Source: Chloroflexota bacterium
Lineage (GTDB): Bacteria > Chloroflexota > Dehalococcoidia > GIF9 > UBA5620
Assembly (NCBI GenBank): GCA_026389735.1
Contig: JAPLHH010000110.1
Span: 1 to 28,414, forward strand
Direction: 5' to 3'
Length of the DNA: 28,414 nucleotides
In this document: piece by piece, positions 1-7,078 of the stretch
How the letters are laid out: every line of letters starts with the position of its first letter
Numbering within the stretch: the first letter of the stretch is position 1
Made by a program: the position numbers and the translations under genes
The notes under the pieces: model-generated
Seen by the model: only the letters and a program-made list of their open reading frames with translations
The model's database searches: none
What the model was told of the DNA's origin: nothing

Positions 1-265
<265 letters not shown>

Positions 266-319
266 CTAGGGAGTTTTATCTCCTAGGTCGTTCGATAGAC
301 TCAGTTCTATCGCTTAATT

Positions 320-363
320 TAGTAACTTGTCTTCCTTCCACTATCCAGTTGTTAATTTTTTTT
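320..363 (+). terminator. Intrinsic terminator after 16S rRNA
   Basis: TAGTAACT (320-327) can pair with AGTTGTTA (347-354) as an 8-bp stem with two G-U pairs and a 19-nt loop. Eight consecutive T follow at 356-363. Two further hairpins lie between the 16S end and this point. One is CTAGGGAG (266-273) with CTCCTAG (280-286), with a bulged G. The other is a perfect 7-bp stem CGATAGA/TCTATCG (293-299 and 306-312). They may be processing or antitermination-related structures. The long loop is not ideal, but the stem and T-run at the end of an rRNA unit make termination likely. Confidence 0.55.
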
Positions 364-394
364 CTTTAATCTTGTTCCGAACAGTTGACTATCG

Positions 395-403
395 TGATAA
401 AAT
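395..403 (+). promoter_or_regulatory. Extended -10 promoter candidate for mobA-moeA
   Basis: TGATAAAAT at 395-403 fits the extended -10 form TGnTAtAAT. No well-spaced -35 is clear: TTGTTC at 372 is 20 nt away. Transcription would start near 410, just upstream of a GGAG Shine-Dalgarno at 422-425, which places the translation start shortly after 430. Confidence 0.35.
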
Positions 404-431
404 ATTAGTTAGAACATAATCGGAGAAAAAC

Positions 432-1085
432 GTTAGTCGAGCAGGAATTTCAACTGTATCTGGAATAGTTCTAGCCGGCGGCAAGAGCTTGCGTCTGGGG
501 CGTGTCAAAGCCTTAGAGAGAATAAACAAGCAGAGCCTGATTGAGCGAACTATAGACTGCCTCTCCATAGTCAGTCAGGCATTACTTGTGGTAACTAGCC
601 AAGAACAGTTCAGACTTATTGCTGCTGCTCGGCTGAAAGGGAAAGTGATTGTTGATATCTACCCCGGGAAGGGGGCGTTAGGAGGTATCTATACTGGGTT
701 GGCAAGCGCTGATAGTTTCTACAGTTTGGTCGTAGGTTGTGATATGCCATTTCTCAATCGAGATTTGTTATGTTATTTGATTGGCCTTGCGCCCAGTTTC
801 GATGTGGTTGTTCCTAGAATAGATGATATGCTTGAGCCGCTTCATGCTGTTTACTCTAGAAACTGTTTGGCTCCTATTAAGGAGCTAATAGATAAAGATA
901 GATTAGGAGTATCGCAACTCTTTAATTTAGTTAAGACAAGATATGTTGGCAAGGATGAGATAGCAAAATTCGACCCGCGGTGTTCGAGTTTTTTCAATAT
1001 CAACACGCTGGACGATCTAAGAAAAGCTAAAGACTTGATAGACCAAAAAGAGCAGCGTCTTACGGTTAGAAAGGACGAATTTTAG
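432..1085 (+). CDS. mobA: MobA-like molybdenum cofactor guanylyltransferase (start codon uncertain)
   Basis: Members of this family transfer GMP from GTP to molybdopterin to make the guanine-dinucleotide cofactor. They have a Rossmann-like nucleotidyltransferase fold in the cytoplasm. The diagnostic N-terminal loop reads VLAGGKSLRLGRVKAL, and the metal-site region reads VVGCDMPFL, close to the family's usual CDMPF/L. A C-terminal FFNINTLDDL matches the usual 'NINTPEDL'. The first normal start codon, TTG at 489, lies inside the LAGGKS loop and would remove it. Upstream to the in-frame stop at 417 there is no ATG, GTG or TTG. A GGAG at 422-425 points to codon 432, which is GTT, giving about 217 aa. 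Either a non-standard start (GTT 432, ATT 447) or one base error or mutation is implied. It sits 2 nt before moeA, which supports a cofactor role. A related nucleotidyltransferase is the main alternative. Confidence 0.85.
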   Translation, partial: VSRAGISTVSGIVLAGGKSLRLGRVKALERINKQSLIERTIDCLSIVSQALLVVTSQEQFRLIAAARLKGKVIVDIYPGKGALGGIYTGLASADSFYSLVVGCDMPFLNRDLLCYLIGLAPSFDVVVPRIDDMLEPLHAVYSRNCLAPIKELIDKDRLGVSQLFNLVKTRYVGKDEIAKFDPRCSSFFNINTLDDLRKAKDLIDQKEQRLTVRKDEF

Positions 1086-1087
1086 CT

Positions 1088-2347
1088 TTGATTGGCGTTG
1101 AAGAAGCTCTGGGCAAAATTTTAGATTTCATCGAAGTCCTCGAGAGGGAGGAAAAGCCTCTTCTGGACTGTTTGGGACAGGTGTTGGCTGAGGATGTGTA
1201 TGCTCCCTTTGACGTGCCTCCTCAGGATAATTCTGCTATGGATGGCTATGCGGTACAGGCTAAGAGTATTGTGGGGGCAAGCTATGAGCATCCTAAGGTT
1301 CTCCGTGTAGTTGGTGAAGTAGCTGCGGGTTGTATCACTGAGTTGAAGGTGGAACCGGGGACAGCTGTTAGGATAATGACTGGTGCTTTTGTGCCAAAAG
1401 GTGCAGATGTAGTAGTTCCTTTTGAAGATACTGACGAGGTCGACCGTAAGCAGCGCTCAGTCTCTGAGGCTGAAATTGGTATTCGTGTTGGCTTGCCTGA
1501 AGCTTCGAATATCCGTCGAGGAGGCGAGGATATCGCTAAAGGGGAATTGGCTGTGAAGCAGGGGACATTGCTTTGCCCTGCTGAAATTGGAGTGCTAGCT
1601 TCGTTGGGAAAGGCGATAGTTTCGGTAATTCGCCGCCCGGTGGTAGGGATATTAGCTACGGGTAACGAAGTCCTAGAGATTAATCAACCTCTCCTGCCGG
1701 GCAAGATATACAATAGCAACAGTTACAGCTTAGCCGCTCAGGTTCTTAGATATGGGGGCATCCCAAAGCTTCTGGGTATTGCTCCAGATGATGTGGAACA
1801 GTTGGCCATAGCCGTCCGTCATGGTCTCGACTGCGATATGTTGGTAACTTCGGGGGGAGTTTCTTTGGGTGATTATGATGTAGTCAAACAGGTTCTGGCA
1901 GCTGAGGGAAATGTATCCTTTTGGACGGTACGTATGAAACCAGGCAAGCCTTTAGCTTTCGGCATGTTCAAAAGAGATGATGGGAAAAAGATACCTCATC
2001 TGGGGCTACCAGGCAATCCAGTAAGCTCAATGATTACCTTTGAAGTTTTTGCTCGTCCGGCTATTCTCAGAATGATGGGTAGGAGCAATTTGGCTGGGCC
2101 TAATATAACAGCGATAATGGAAGACCCGGTTGAAAACAATGATGGACGACGTATCTTTGCTCGCGTTGTAGTTAGCAGGAGGGACGGTAAATACTTTGCT
2201 CGTCTTACAGGCCCTCAGGGTTCGGGAATTTTGACCTCTATGGCAAAGGCCAATGGACTAGCTGTTATTCCGGAAAGTACCAAGGAAGTTAAACCTGGAG
2301 GTACGGTTGAGGTGATGATGTTTGATTGGGATGAGGTTCAAGATTGA
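1088..2347 (+). CDS. moeA: Molybdopterin molybdenumtransferase MoeA
   Basis: MoeA inserts molybdate into adenylylated molybdopterin to give the active molybdenum cofactor. The protein is 419 aa, normal for the family. Near the N-terminus is PPQDNSAMDGYAV, which matches the conserved (P)xxxxSxMDGYA signature. Next come RIMTGAFVPKGADVVVPFED (about 97-116), the central MoCF-type domain with SGGVSLGDYD (about 255-264), and GLPGNPVSSM (about 306-315), the classic substrate-binding loop. The remaining C-terminal part is the beta-barrel domain IV. The start is TTG, 2 nt after the mobA-like stop, so the two are almost certainly co-translated. Together they imply that the cell makes a guanine-dinucleotide form of the cofactor for molybdo- or tungsto-enzymes. 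Identification is secure. The paralogue used could be MoeA or MoeA2. Confidence 0.95.
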   Translation: MIGVEEALGKILDFIEVLEREEKPLLDCLGQVLAEDVYAPFDVPPQDNSAMDGYAVQAKSIVGASYEHPKVLRVVGEVAAGCITELKVEPGTAVRIMTGAFVPKGADVVVPFEDTDEVDRKQRSVSEAEIGIRVGLPEASNIRRGGEDIAKGELAVKQGTLLCPAEIGVLASLGKAIVSVIRRPVVGILATGNEVLEINQPLLPGKIYNSNSYSLAAQVLRYGGIPKLLGIAPDDVEQLAIAVRHGLDCDMLVTSGGVSLGDYDVVKQVLAAEGNVSFWTVRMKPGKPLAFGMFKRDDGKKIPHLGLPGNPVSSMITFEVFARPAILRMMGRSNLAGPNITAIMEDPVENNDGRRIFARVVVSRRDGKYFARLTGPQGSGILTSMAKANGLAVIPESTKEVKPGGTVEVMMFDWDEVQD

Positions 2348-2487
2348 TTAGGAAAGAATGGTTGCCGTTTTGCCGGTTGACGATTTTAGATTGGTGCAGC
2401 TTTAGTTCTAAAGGTTTAAGGAACATGTAAAAATGTATGGAGCCATTAGTATTTTTACCAGAGTGTTGAAATGAGGATTGAGAGACG

Positions 2488-3219
2488 GTGATTTTCGAAG
2501 CATCCGAGTTTGTCTTTAAGCCACCGTCTTTGGTTTCTAGAGCTCGGCGGGTTTTAATCAAGCCTAACGCTGGCTATCCAATGCCGTATCCGATTAGCAC
2601 TAGTCGAGAGACTATGAACCTGATAATCGAAAGCATCAAACAAGTCAGTGATGCTGATATTATTATACTTGAAGGAACTGCAAATGGAGAGTCTATATAT
2701 CCGATATATCAAGCTTTGGGCTACGATTTCCCAAGGGTGTTGATGTTGGATGTTCGGGATTGTATTTGGGTGGAGGTGGAAAATCCTCTACCTCATTCTT
2801 TTGTTGTGCCTACATTTTGGGTGCCCAATGTGGTCCTTTCCAGTGACTATTTAATTAGTGTAGCTCCGTTCAAGATTCTTGATGGGAGCGGTTACTTCAG
2901 TGTGCCAAACCTTTTGAGTTTGTTGCCTGTAAGCAAGTATAGGGGGGATGCTTCTGCTGGCTGGGGAACTCTGTATGAATTAGGAATAGATAAGGTGATC
3001 GCTGACCTCTATTTTACCTTGCCGTTTGATTTGGGTGTTGTTGATGCTCGCCAGAAATTCATCGGTGCCGACAACTCGGTTCAAGGGAAGATAGAGGAAT
3101 ACGGAAAAATTTTTGCTGGTGAGCCGTATGAGGTAGATCAGGAAGCAGCGCAGGCAAGCAGAGTCGCAGCCAGCTATCTTACATTGATTGAGGCCGGCAA
3201 GGCTGAACTTGAAGCGTGA
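2488..3219 (+). CDS. DUF362 domain protein
   Basis: The protein is 243 aa. An N-terminal VLIKPNAGYPMPYP followed by STSRETM, and a late VVDARQKFIG, are the pattern I associate with DUF362, a family of unknown reaction often linked to Fe-S proteins. Many members carry ferredoxin-type cysteine clusters. This one has almost no cysteine, so it is the bare domain. There is no signal peptide or membrane segment. GTG at 2488 is the only start after the in-frame TGA at 2479; the upstream GAGAGAC is a modest ribosome site. It lies 140 nt after moeA on the same strand, so co-transcription is possible but not shown. A weak -35-like TTGACG at 2377 lies in that gap. The biochemical role cannot be stated. 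Confidence 0.75.
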   Translation: MIFEASEFVFKPPSLVSRARRVLIKPNAGYPMPYPISTSRETMNLIIESIKQVSDADIIILEGTANGESIYPIYQALGYDFPRVLMLDVRDCIWVEVENPLPHSFVVPTFWVPNVVLSSDYLISVAPFKILDGSGYFSVPNLLSLLPVSKYRGDASAGWGTLYELGIDKVIADLYFTLPFDLGVVDARQKFIGADNSVQGKIEEYGKIFAGEPYEVDQEAAQASRVAASYLTLIEAGKAELEA

Positions 3220-3222
3220 GCA

Positions 3223-3297
3223 ATGGCAGAGTCAGATAAGACCAGCAAGTTCAGAAGACCCCACTATGGCTTTGGCCGGAAGTCTCAGGGGAGGTAA
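3223..3297 (+). CDS. Possible 24-aa basic peptide after the DUF362 gene
   Basis: An ATG 3 nt after the DUF362 stop opens 24 codons ending in TAA. The product is very basic and hydrophilic (MAESDKTSKFRRPHYG, then FGRKSQGR). The tight TGA-GCA-ATG spacing would allow reinitiation. There is no clear Shine-Dalgarno of its own, and I recognise no family. It may be a real microprotein, the degraded remnant of a longer gene, or chance. Confidence 0.22.
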   Translation: MAESDKTSKFRRPHYGFGRKSQGR

Positions 3298-3334
3298 AAT
3301 GAGCTCAACATTGTTCTTTGTTTTTTGCCCTAGG

Positions 3335-3619
3335 TTAGTTTCTTATTTCGAAGTTGGAAAATTGTCCGGTGAATGCAGACCATTTTACATCTATATGCTC
3401 TACCAGGGACTCAGGTGGTCCCATCTCAAGCTGTCTGACTAGTTCTTCTAGTTTTTCCTTCGGCCCTTCGGCATTAATTTCAACAGCGTTCATTTGGGGC
3501 AAGTTACGCACGTAACCTCGCAAGCCTAATGATTTGGCAAGTCGAGAAGCGAAGGCCCGGTAGTAGACGCCTTTAACATGGCCGTAAATTGTAGCTGCGA
3601 GATAAGCTAATTCAGACAT
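3335..3619 (-). CDS. acyP: Acylphosphatase
   Basis: Acylphosphatase hydrolyses carboxyl-phosphate bonds. The 94-aa length is right for the family. The signature is complete: YGHVKGVYYRAFA (about 12-24), with catalytic Arg21, then LGLRGYVRN, with catalytic Asn39. The rest is the usual ferredoxin-like alpha/beta sandwich. The start is ATG at 3619. A strong GGAGG lies about 16 nt upstream, further than ideal, and it better serves an overlapping 7-codon frame, so initiation here is not textbook. The gene is downstream of the radical SAM gene on the same strand, with a 23-codon frame filling most of the gap, and is probably the last gene of that operon. It converges on the DUF362 gene; I see no clear terminator in the 115 nt between them. 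Confidence 0.93.
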   Translation of the reverse strand: MSELAYLAATIYGHVKGVYYRAFASRLAKSLGLRGYVRNLPQMNAVEINAEGPKEKLEELVRQLEMGPPESLVEHIDVKWSAFTGQFSNFEIRN

Positions 3620-3620
3620 C

Positions 3621-3692
3621 TTAAATCCATTTAACCTCCGTCTGTGATTTCTTGAAAGGGACGCTTGCTCCTTTAGTCTGCTTTATTGCCAT
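3621..3692 (-). CDS. Possible 23-aa peptide between the radical SAM and acylphosphatase genes
   Basis: An ATG 2 nt after the radical SAM stop (TAATCATG) opens 23 codons. They end 1 nt before the acylphosphatase ATG. The product is small and basic (MAIKQTKGASVPFKK, then SQTEVKWI). The back-to-back spacing on both sides would suit translational coupling through the operon. The downstream part also contains the GGAGG that may serve the acylphosphatase, so the frame may be fortuitous. No family recognised. Confidence 0.2.
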   Translation of the reverse strand: MAIKQTKGASVPFKKSQTEVKWI

Positions 3693-3694
3693 GA

Positions 3695-4630
3695 TTAAAT
3701 CGCTCTGGCGATAACCGGATCGAACCTGTCCAGACGGTTTAATCCAGCTCTTTTAGCTAATTCAATAGCCTCGAGGAATTCTTGTTTTAATAGTGGCCTG
3801 ACTAATTGGGGTATCTGGAAAGCCTTATGGCAGGGGTGGTATTGAGCCATAACATTGACATAGCTGTTTCGAGAAATATCTTCAGCTATGAATTTTATTA
3901 TCTCTTTTGTGCCAGCAAGCCCGTGGGGCAAGACCAGATGACGTATTAGCAGGCCACGGACAGCTACCCCATCTTCGTCAATCTGGAGGTCACCTACCTG
4001 GCGATGCATTTCCCTAAGGGCAGCTTGGTTGATGGTAGGATAGTTCTTTATGCCTGATAGCTCCTCAGCAATCTTTTCATCAGAATACTTCATGTCTGGC
4101 ATATAAATGTCTACAATGCCATCCAGAATCTCTAGAGTTTCAGCAGAATCATAACCGCCAGAATTGTAGACCAGCGGCAACCTTAGGCCTAGATTTATGG
4201 CTATCTCCAGCCCCTCTAGGATCTGAGGAACCACATGGGTTGGCGAGACGAAGTTTATGTTGTGGCAACCTCTGGCCTGGAGGGCTAACATCATTCTGGC
4301 CAGCTCCTCCTTGGTGACTTCAGTCCCATCGCCAAGCTGGCTGATGCTGTAGTTCTGGCAAAAAAGGCATTTTAAGTTGCAATTGGTAAAGAAGATGGTT
4401 CCTGAGCCATATTTGCCGACCAGTGGTGCTTCCTCTCCGAAATGTGGTCCGTAGCTGGAAACTACCGCAAGCTTACCCGTATGACATTTGCCCGTCTCGT
4501 CAGCTAGTCGGTTAATGCCGCAATGGCGGGGACATACCTGGCAATTCTTCAATAGAGTCCTGGCTGTTTCTACCCGTTCAGCTAACTTGCCGCTGTGGTA
4601 AAGCTCTAGATAAGCTGCCATCTGGGTCAT
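3695..4630 (-). CDS. Radical SAM protein, PflX/COG1313-like
   Basis: The protein is 311 aa. The radical SAM cluster motif is CNLKCLFC (CxxxCxxC, about residues 84-91), which ligates a [4Fe-4S] cluster that cleaves S-adenosylmethionine. Upstream lies a second cysteine set, CQVCPRHC (about 30-37) plus a further Cys in GKCHTG, as in the PflX/COG1313 group related to pyruvate formate-lyase activating enzymes. YNSGGYDSAETL and YMPDMKYS are also typical of that group. The substrate is unknown, and no glycyl-radical enzyme is visible nearby. The ATG overlaps the stop of the 46-aa upstream gene in an ATGA arrangement. There is no good Shine-Dalgarno, which suggests coupled translation. Family assignment is good; function is not established. 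Confidence 0.88.
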   Translation of the reverse strand: MTQMAAYLELYHSGKLAERVETARTLLKNCQVCPRHCGINRLADETGKCHTGKLAVVSSYGPHFGEEAPLVGKYGSGTIFFTNCNLKCLFCQNYSISQLGDGTEVTKEELARMMLALQARGCHNINFVSPTHVVPQILEGLEIAINLGLRLPLVYNSGGYDSAETLEILDGIVDIYMPDMKYSDEKIAEELSGIKNYPTINQAALREMHRQVGDLQIDEDGVAVRGLLIRHLVLPHGLAGTKEIIKFIAEDISRNSYVNVMAQYHPCHKAFQIPQLVRPLLKQEFLEAIELAKRAGLNRLDRFDPVIARAI

Positions 4631-4767
4631 TCTTCAGGAGGTGCCGCTTTCTTACCTTTTTTAATCACTTCCACTTCTACTTGTGGCGTGATAATGGTCG
4701 TAGCTGGCTTTTTGGCTCCCTTCTTGGACTTCTTGCGTTCTCTCCATCTAAAGTCTCTAGTACCCAT
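4627..4767 (-). CDS. Small basic protein (46 aa), first gene of the radical SAM operon
   Basis: This short gene encodes 46 aa. The N-terminal half is Arg/Lys-rich (MGTRDFRWRERKKSKKGAKK). A Val/Glu/Ile stretch and a KKGKKAAPPEE tail follow. ATG at 4767 has a GAGGA Shine-Dalgarno 8-9 nt upstream and a TGATATAAA extended -10 element (4799-4791) placed to give a leader of about 17 nt. Its TGA overlaps the radical SAM ATG (ATGA). These three signals together argue that it is translated. The composition suggests nucleic-acid or ribosome binding, or a partner of the radical SAM enzyme. That is inference; I do not recognise a named family. Confidence 0.68.
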   Translation of the reverse strand: MGTRDFRWRERKKSKKGAKKPATTIITPQVEVEVIKKGKKAAPPEE

Positions 4768-4790
4768 TTTAATTCCTCATGTCAATTTTA

Positions 4791-4799
4791 TTTATATCA
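4791..4799 (-). promoter_or_regulatory. Extended -10 promoter for the radical SAM operon
   Basis: On the minus strand 4799-4791 reads TGATATAAA, an extended -10 element. The -35 region is poor (TAAACT at a 17-nt spacing). The predicted start near 4784 gives a short leader carrying the Shine-Dalgarno of the 46-aa gene. Confidence 0.42.
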
Positions 4800-4855
4800 G
4801 GCAAGTAATAAAAAGTTTAGCAGAGGCCAGGTGCCTTGTAAAGGATTAACGAAAT

Positions 4856-4884
4856 TTGCCATTGCCTTGCGGTTGGTGTATACT
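4856..4884 (+). promoter_or_regulatory. Sigma70-type promoter for the zinc-ribbon/comF/hpf operon
   Basis: TTGCCA (4856-4861), a 17-nt spacer and TATACT (4879-4884) match five of six consensus positions in each box. Transcription would begin near 4891, about 19 nt before the GTG at 4910, with GGAGGAGG in between. Confidence 0.66.
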
Positions 4885-4909
4885 ATACATCCTTGGAGGA
4901 GGTGGAATC

Positions 4910-5125
4910 GTGGAAAACAATTCCTTTCCTAAATGTTTAAAATGTAAGGTCGGTGATTTAGTGCCGCTATCTGATTTTGGTAGCCAAGGTGCGGCGATTC
5001 ATTACAAGGCTTGGGTGTGCACCAATCCTGATTGCGGCTACAACATTAAAATCAGGAATGGCGACGTATATCTAAATGAGCCTATTTTTAGCGGAACAGG
5101 CCCTAGTCCTCGTTCACGCTTATAG
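4910..5125 (+). CDS. Small zinc-ribbon-like protein
   Basis: The protein is 71 aa, and GTG at 4910 is preceded by a strong GGAGGAGG. Two cysteine pairs, CLKC (Cys9, Cys12) and CTNPDC (Cys37, Cys42), would bind one zinc. The segment between them is short and mostly polar, as in a rubredoxin-type ribbon. An in-frame ATG at 4856 exists but overlaps the promoter -35 box and lacks a ribosome site, so I reject it. It is the first gene after the promoter and lies 38 nt before comF, so it is probably co-transcribed with comF and hpf. The role is unknown; nucleic-acid or protein binding is plausible from the fold alone. Confidence 0.75.
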   Translation: MENNSFPKCLKCKVGDLVPLSDFGSQGAAIHYKAWVCTNPDCGYNIKIRNGDVYLNEPIFSGTGPSPRSRL

Positions 5126-5163
5126 CTCATAAATAGTCGCGTCACTTCCCTTGGGCTTTTGGG

Positions 5164-5874
5164 GTGATTGCTTTGTCCTTGTTGACGGGGCAGCTCCAGG
5201 AGAAGCTGGTTGATTTTTTCTTTCCGCGCCGCTGTGTTGGGTGTGGAAAGAAAGGGGATTTTCTGTGTGCCGGCTGCCGTCAAAAGCTACCTCGGCTTTT
5301 ACGGCCATTTTGCAAGAAGTGCGGTAAACCTGAGTCAAGCGGCGGTTTATGTCCAGCTTGCTGGGGGCAACAGACTGAGATTGATGGCATTCGTTCTGTT
5401 TTTCGCTTCGAGGGAGCGGTACGCCAGGCTATCCATGAGTTGAAGTATCGTAATCTTAAGGCAATATCTGGTTGTCTGGCTATGTTGATGGCTAATTATC
5501 TTCAAGACAATCCGGTACACGGCGAAGTTTTGGTGCCTGTGCCTCTTCATCCTCGACGGTTGCGGGAGCGTGGTTACAATCAATCAAGTCTTCTGGCGGG
5601 GGAACTAGGCAAGCTGATAGCTCTGCCGGTGATTGATGATAGTTTATGTCGTCTCAAGGACAGTTTGCCTCAAGCCAGGACGACAACCGTTGAGAAGCGA
5701 AGAAGAAATGTGGCAAATGCTTTCGCTTGCCGGGATGAGAAACTGAGTGGTAGAAGTGTCATCTTGATTGATGATGTGTGTACCTCAGGAGCCACTTTAG
5801 AAGCTTGTGCTAAGGCTCTTAAGGCTGCTGGAGCTGTTTCAGCATGGGGCTTGACCTTAGCCAGAGAAATCTAG
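5164..5874 (+). CDS. comF: ComF family phosphoribosyltransferase-like protein
   Basis: ComF proteins are type I phosphoribosyltransferase-like proteins needed for DNA uptake in naturally competent bacteria; the enzymatic role is unclear. The 236 aa show an N-terminal four-cysteine zinc module (CVGCGKKGDFLCAGC, then CKKC and CPAC), VPVPLHPRRLRERGYNQSS in the middle, and the PRPP loop VILIDDVCTSGATLEA near residues 198-213. All are standard for the family. The start is GTG at 5164. The gene sits between the zinc-ribbon gene and hpf; comF next to hpf is a common order in other bacteria. It does not by itself show that this organism is competent, since no other com genes are in the window. Confidence 0.93.
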   Translation: MIALSLLTGQLQEKLVDFFFPRRCVGCGKKGDFLCAGCRQKLPRLLRPFCKKCGKPESSGGLCPACWGQQTEIDGIRSVFRFEGAVRQAIHELKYRNLKAISGCLAMLMANYLQDNPVHGEVLVPVPLHPRRLRERGYNQSSLLAGELGKLIALPVIDDSLCRLKDSLPQARTTTVEKRRRNVANAFACRDEKLSGRSVILIDDVCTSGATLEACAKALKAAGAVSAWGLTLAREI

Positions 5875-5890
5875 TAAGGGAGATTAGAAC

Positions 5891-6448
5891 ATGGAACTGC
5901 AAATTTTTGGTAAGAATGTGGAAATCTCACCAGCAATTGAAAATTACGTACAGAAAAAGATCGGTAAGTTAGATCGTTATTTGCCCAATATCACTGAGGC
6001 CAAGGTGGAAATAAGTGAAGAGAAGACGAAATCACATCAGCATCGCTTTACTGCCCAAGCTACTTTGAACAGCAAGGGTGTGCTGCTGAGGGGTGAGGAG
6101 AGGGGGGAAAATGTCAATGTAGCCGTTGATGCTGTGACTGAGGTATTGGCGCGTCAGATTGAGCGCTACAAGGGGAAGTTATATGAGAAGGGGCGTGGTG
6201 TTTCGCTAGCTCGCCAGTCGGCTGTTCCGGAAAGAACAGTTGCCAGTGAGGCATCTGAAGATTTGCCGAGCGTGGTTAGAGTTAAGCGCTTTGCGGTTAA
6301 GCCGATGTCAGTGGCTGAGGCGGTTGAACAAATGGAGCTTTTGGGGCATTCATTCTTCCTTTTTGTTAATGCTGAGAACGGTGCGCTGAGTTTGTTATAC
6401 CGCCGTAATGATGGCAATTACGGGCTGATTGAGCCAGAGTTAGCTTAA
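5891..6448 (+). CDS. hpf: Ribosome hibernation promoting factor, long form
   Basis: HPF binds the 30S decoding region in slow-growing cells; the long form also dimerises 70S ribosomes into 100S particles. The 185 aa have two domains. Residues 1 to about 100 are the RaiA/S30AE fold (QIFGKNVEISPAIENYV, with KIGKLDRY). After a linker rich in Ala/Glu/Ser, residues about 125-185 are the dimerisation domain (VRVKRFAVKPMSVAEAVEQM, LLGHSFFLFVNAE, LLYRRNDGNYGLIEP). The start is ATG at 5891 with AAGGGAG upstream, 16 nt after comF, so the two are likely co-transcribed. Identification is secure. Confidence 0.96.
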   Translation: MELQIFGKNVEISPAIENYVQKKIGKLDRYLPNITEAKVEISEEKTKSHQHRFTAQATLNSKGVLLRGEERGENVNVAVDAVTEVLARQIERYKGKLYEKGRGVSLARQSAVPERTVASEASEDLPSVVRVKRFAVKPMSVAEAVEQMELLGHSFFLFVNAENGALSLLYRRNDGNYGLIEPELA

Positions 6449-6468
6449 GATTCATTGTGGAGGTGGTC

Positions 6469-7029
6469 ATGGGGGAAGTTAATGAGATAACCGCCGGTAA
6501 GACAAAAGTCGTGTTGATTCAGGGTGATATTACCCGGCAAGCAACAGAAGCTATTGTTAATGCAGCCAATTCTGGTTTGAGGGGTGGGGGTGGTGTTGAT
6601 GGTGCTATTCATCGGGCTGGTGGGCCAGCTATATTGGACGAATGTCGTCGAATTATCTCGCGAATAGGGCGTTTGGATACGGGTAAGGCGGTGATAACCA
6701 CCGGAGGTAATCTGAAGGCGAAGTATGTGATACATACTGTAGGACCAGTGTGGCGGGGTGGTAATCGGGGTGAGGCTGAGCTTCTGGCTAGCGCTTACCG
6801 GGAGAGTTTGAAACTGGCCACTGAGCGCAAATTGGAAAGTATTTCCTTCCCATCCATAAGCACTGGTGTCTATGGCTATCCGGTAGCTGAGGCAGCTAAG
6901 GTAGCTTTAGATGCGGTGATTGCTTTTTTGCGTGATGAGCCGAGTTCTTTAGAGAAAGTATACTTTGTCCTCTATGATTCTAAGACCTATCAGTCCTATA
7001 GCGCAAAACTGGCTGAGATCGCAGGCTAA
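6469..7029 (+). CDS. Macro-domain protein, ADP-ribose hydrolase type
   Basis: Macro domains of this class bind ADP-ribose. MacroD/YmdB-type members hydrolyse O-acetyl-ADP-ribose or remove mono-ADP-ribose from proteins. The 186-aa protein is almost only the domain. It has VLIQGDITRQATEAIVNAAN at the N-terminus, the glycine-rich loop GGGGVDGAIHRAGG, then CRRIISRIGRLDTGKAVIT, YVIHTVGPVW and FPSISTGVYGYP. The Asn-Ala-Ala-Asn and the GGGGVDGAI catalytic loop are intact, so an active hydrolase is expected. I use ATG 6469, with GGAGG 5 nt upstream, over the GTG 12 nt earlier that lies inside the ribosome site. It follows hpf by 20 nt. Confidence 0.93.
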   Translation: MGEVNEITAGKTKVVLIQGDITRQATEAIVNAANSGLRGGGGVDGAIHRAGGPAILDECRRIISRIGRLDTGKAVITTGGNLKAKYVIHTVGPVWRGGNRGEAELLASAYRESLKLATERKLESISFPSISTGVYGYPVAEAAKVALDAVIAFLRDEPSSLEKVYFVLYDSKTYQSYSAKLAEIAG

Positions 7030-7078
7030 ATGTGATTGGTTTATTAAGACGTTTGGCCAATCGTTAAAAGAGGGCAAC

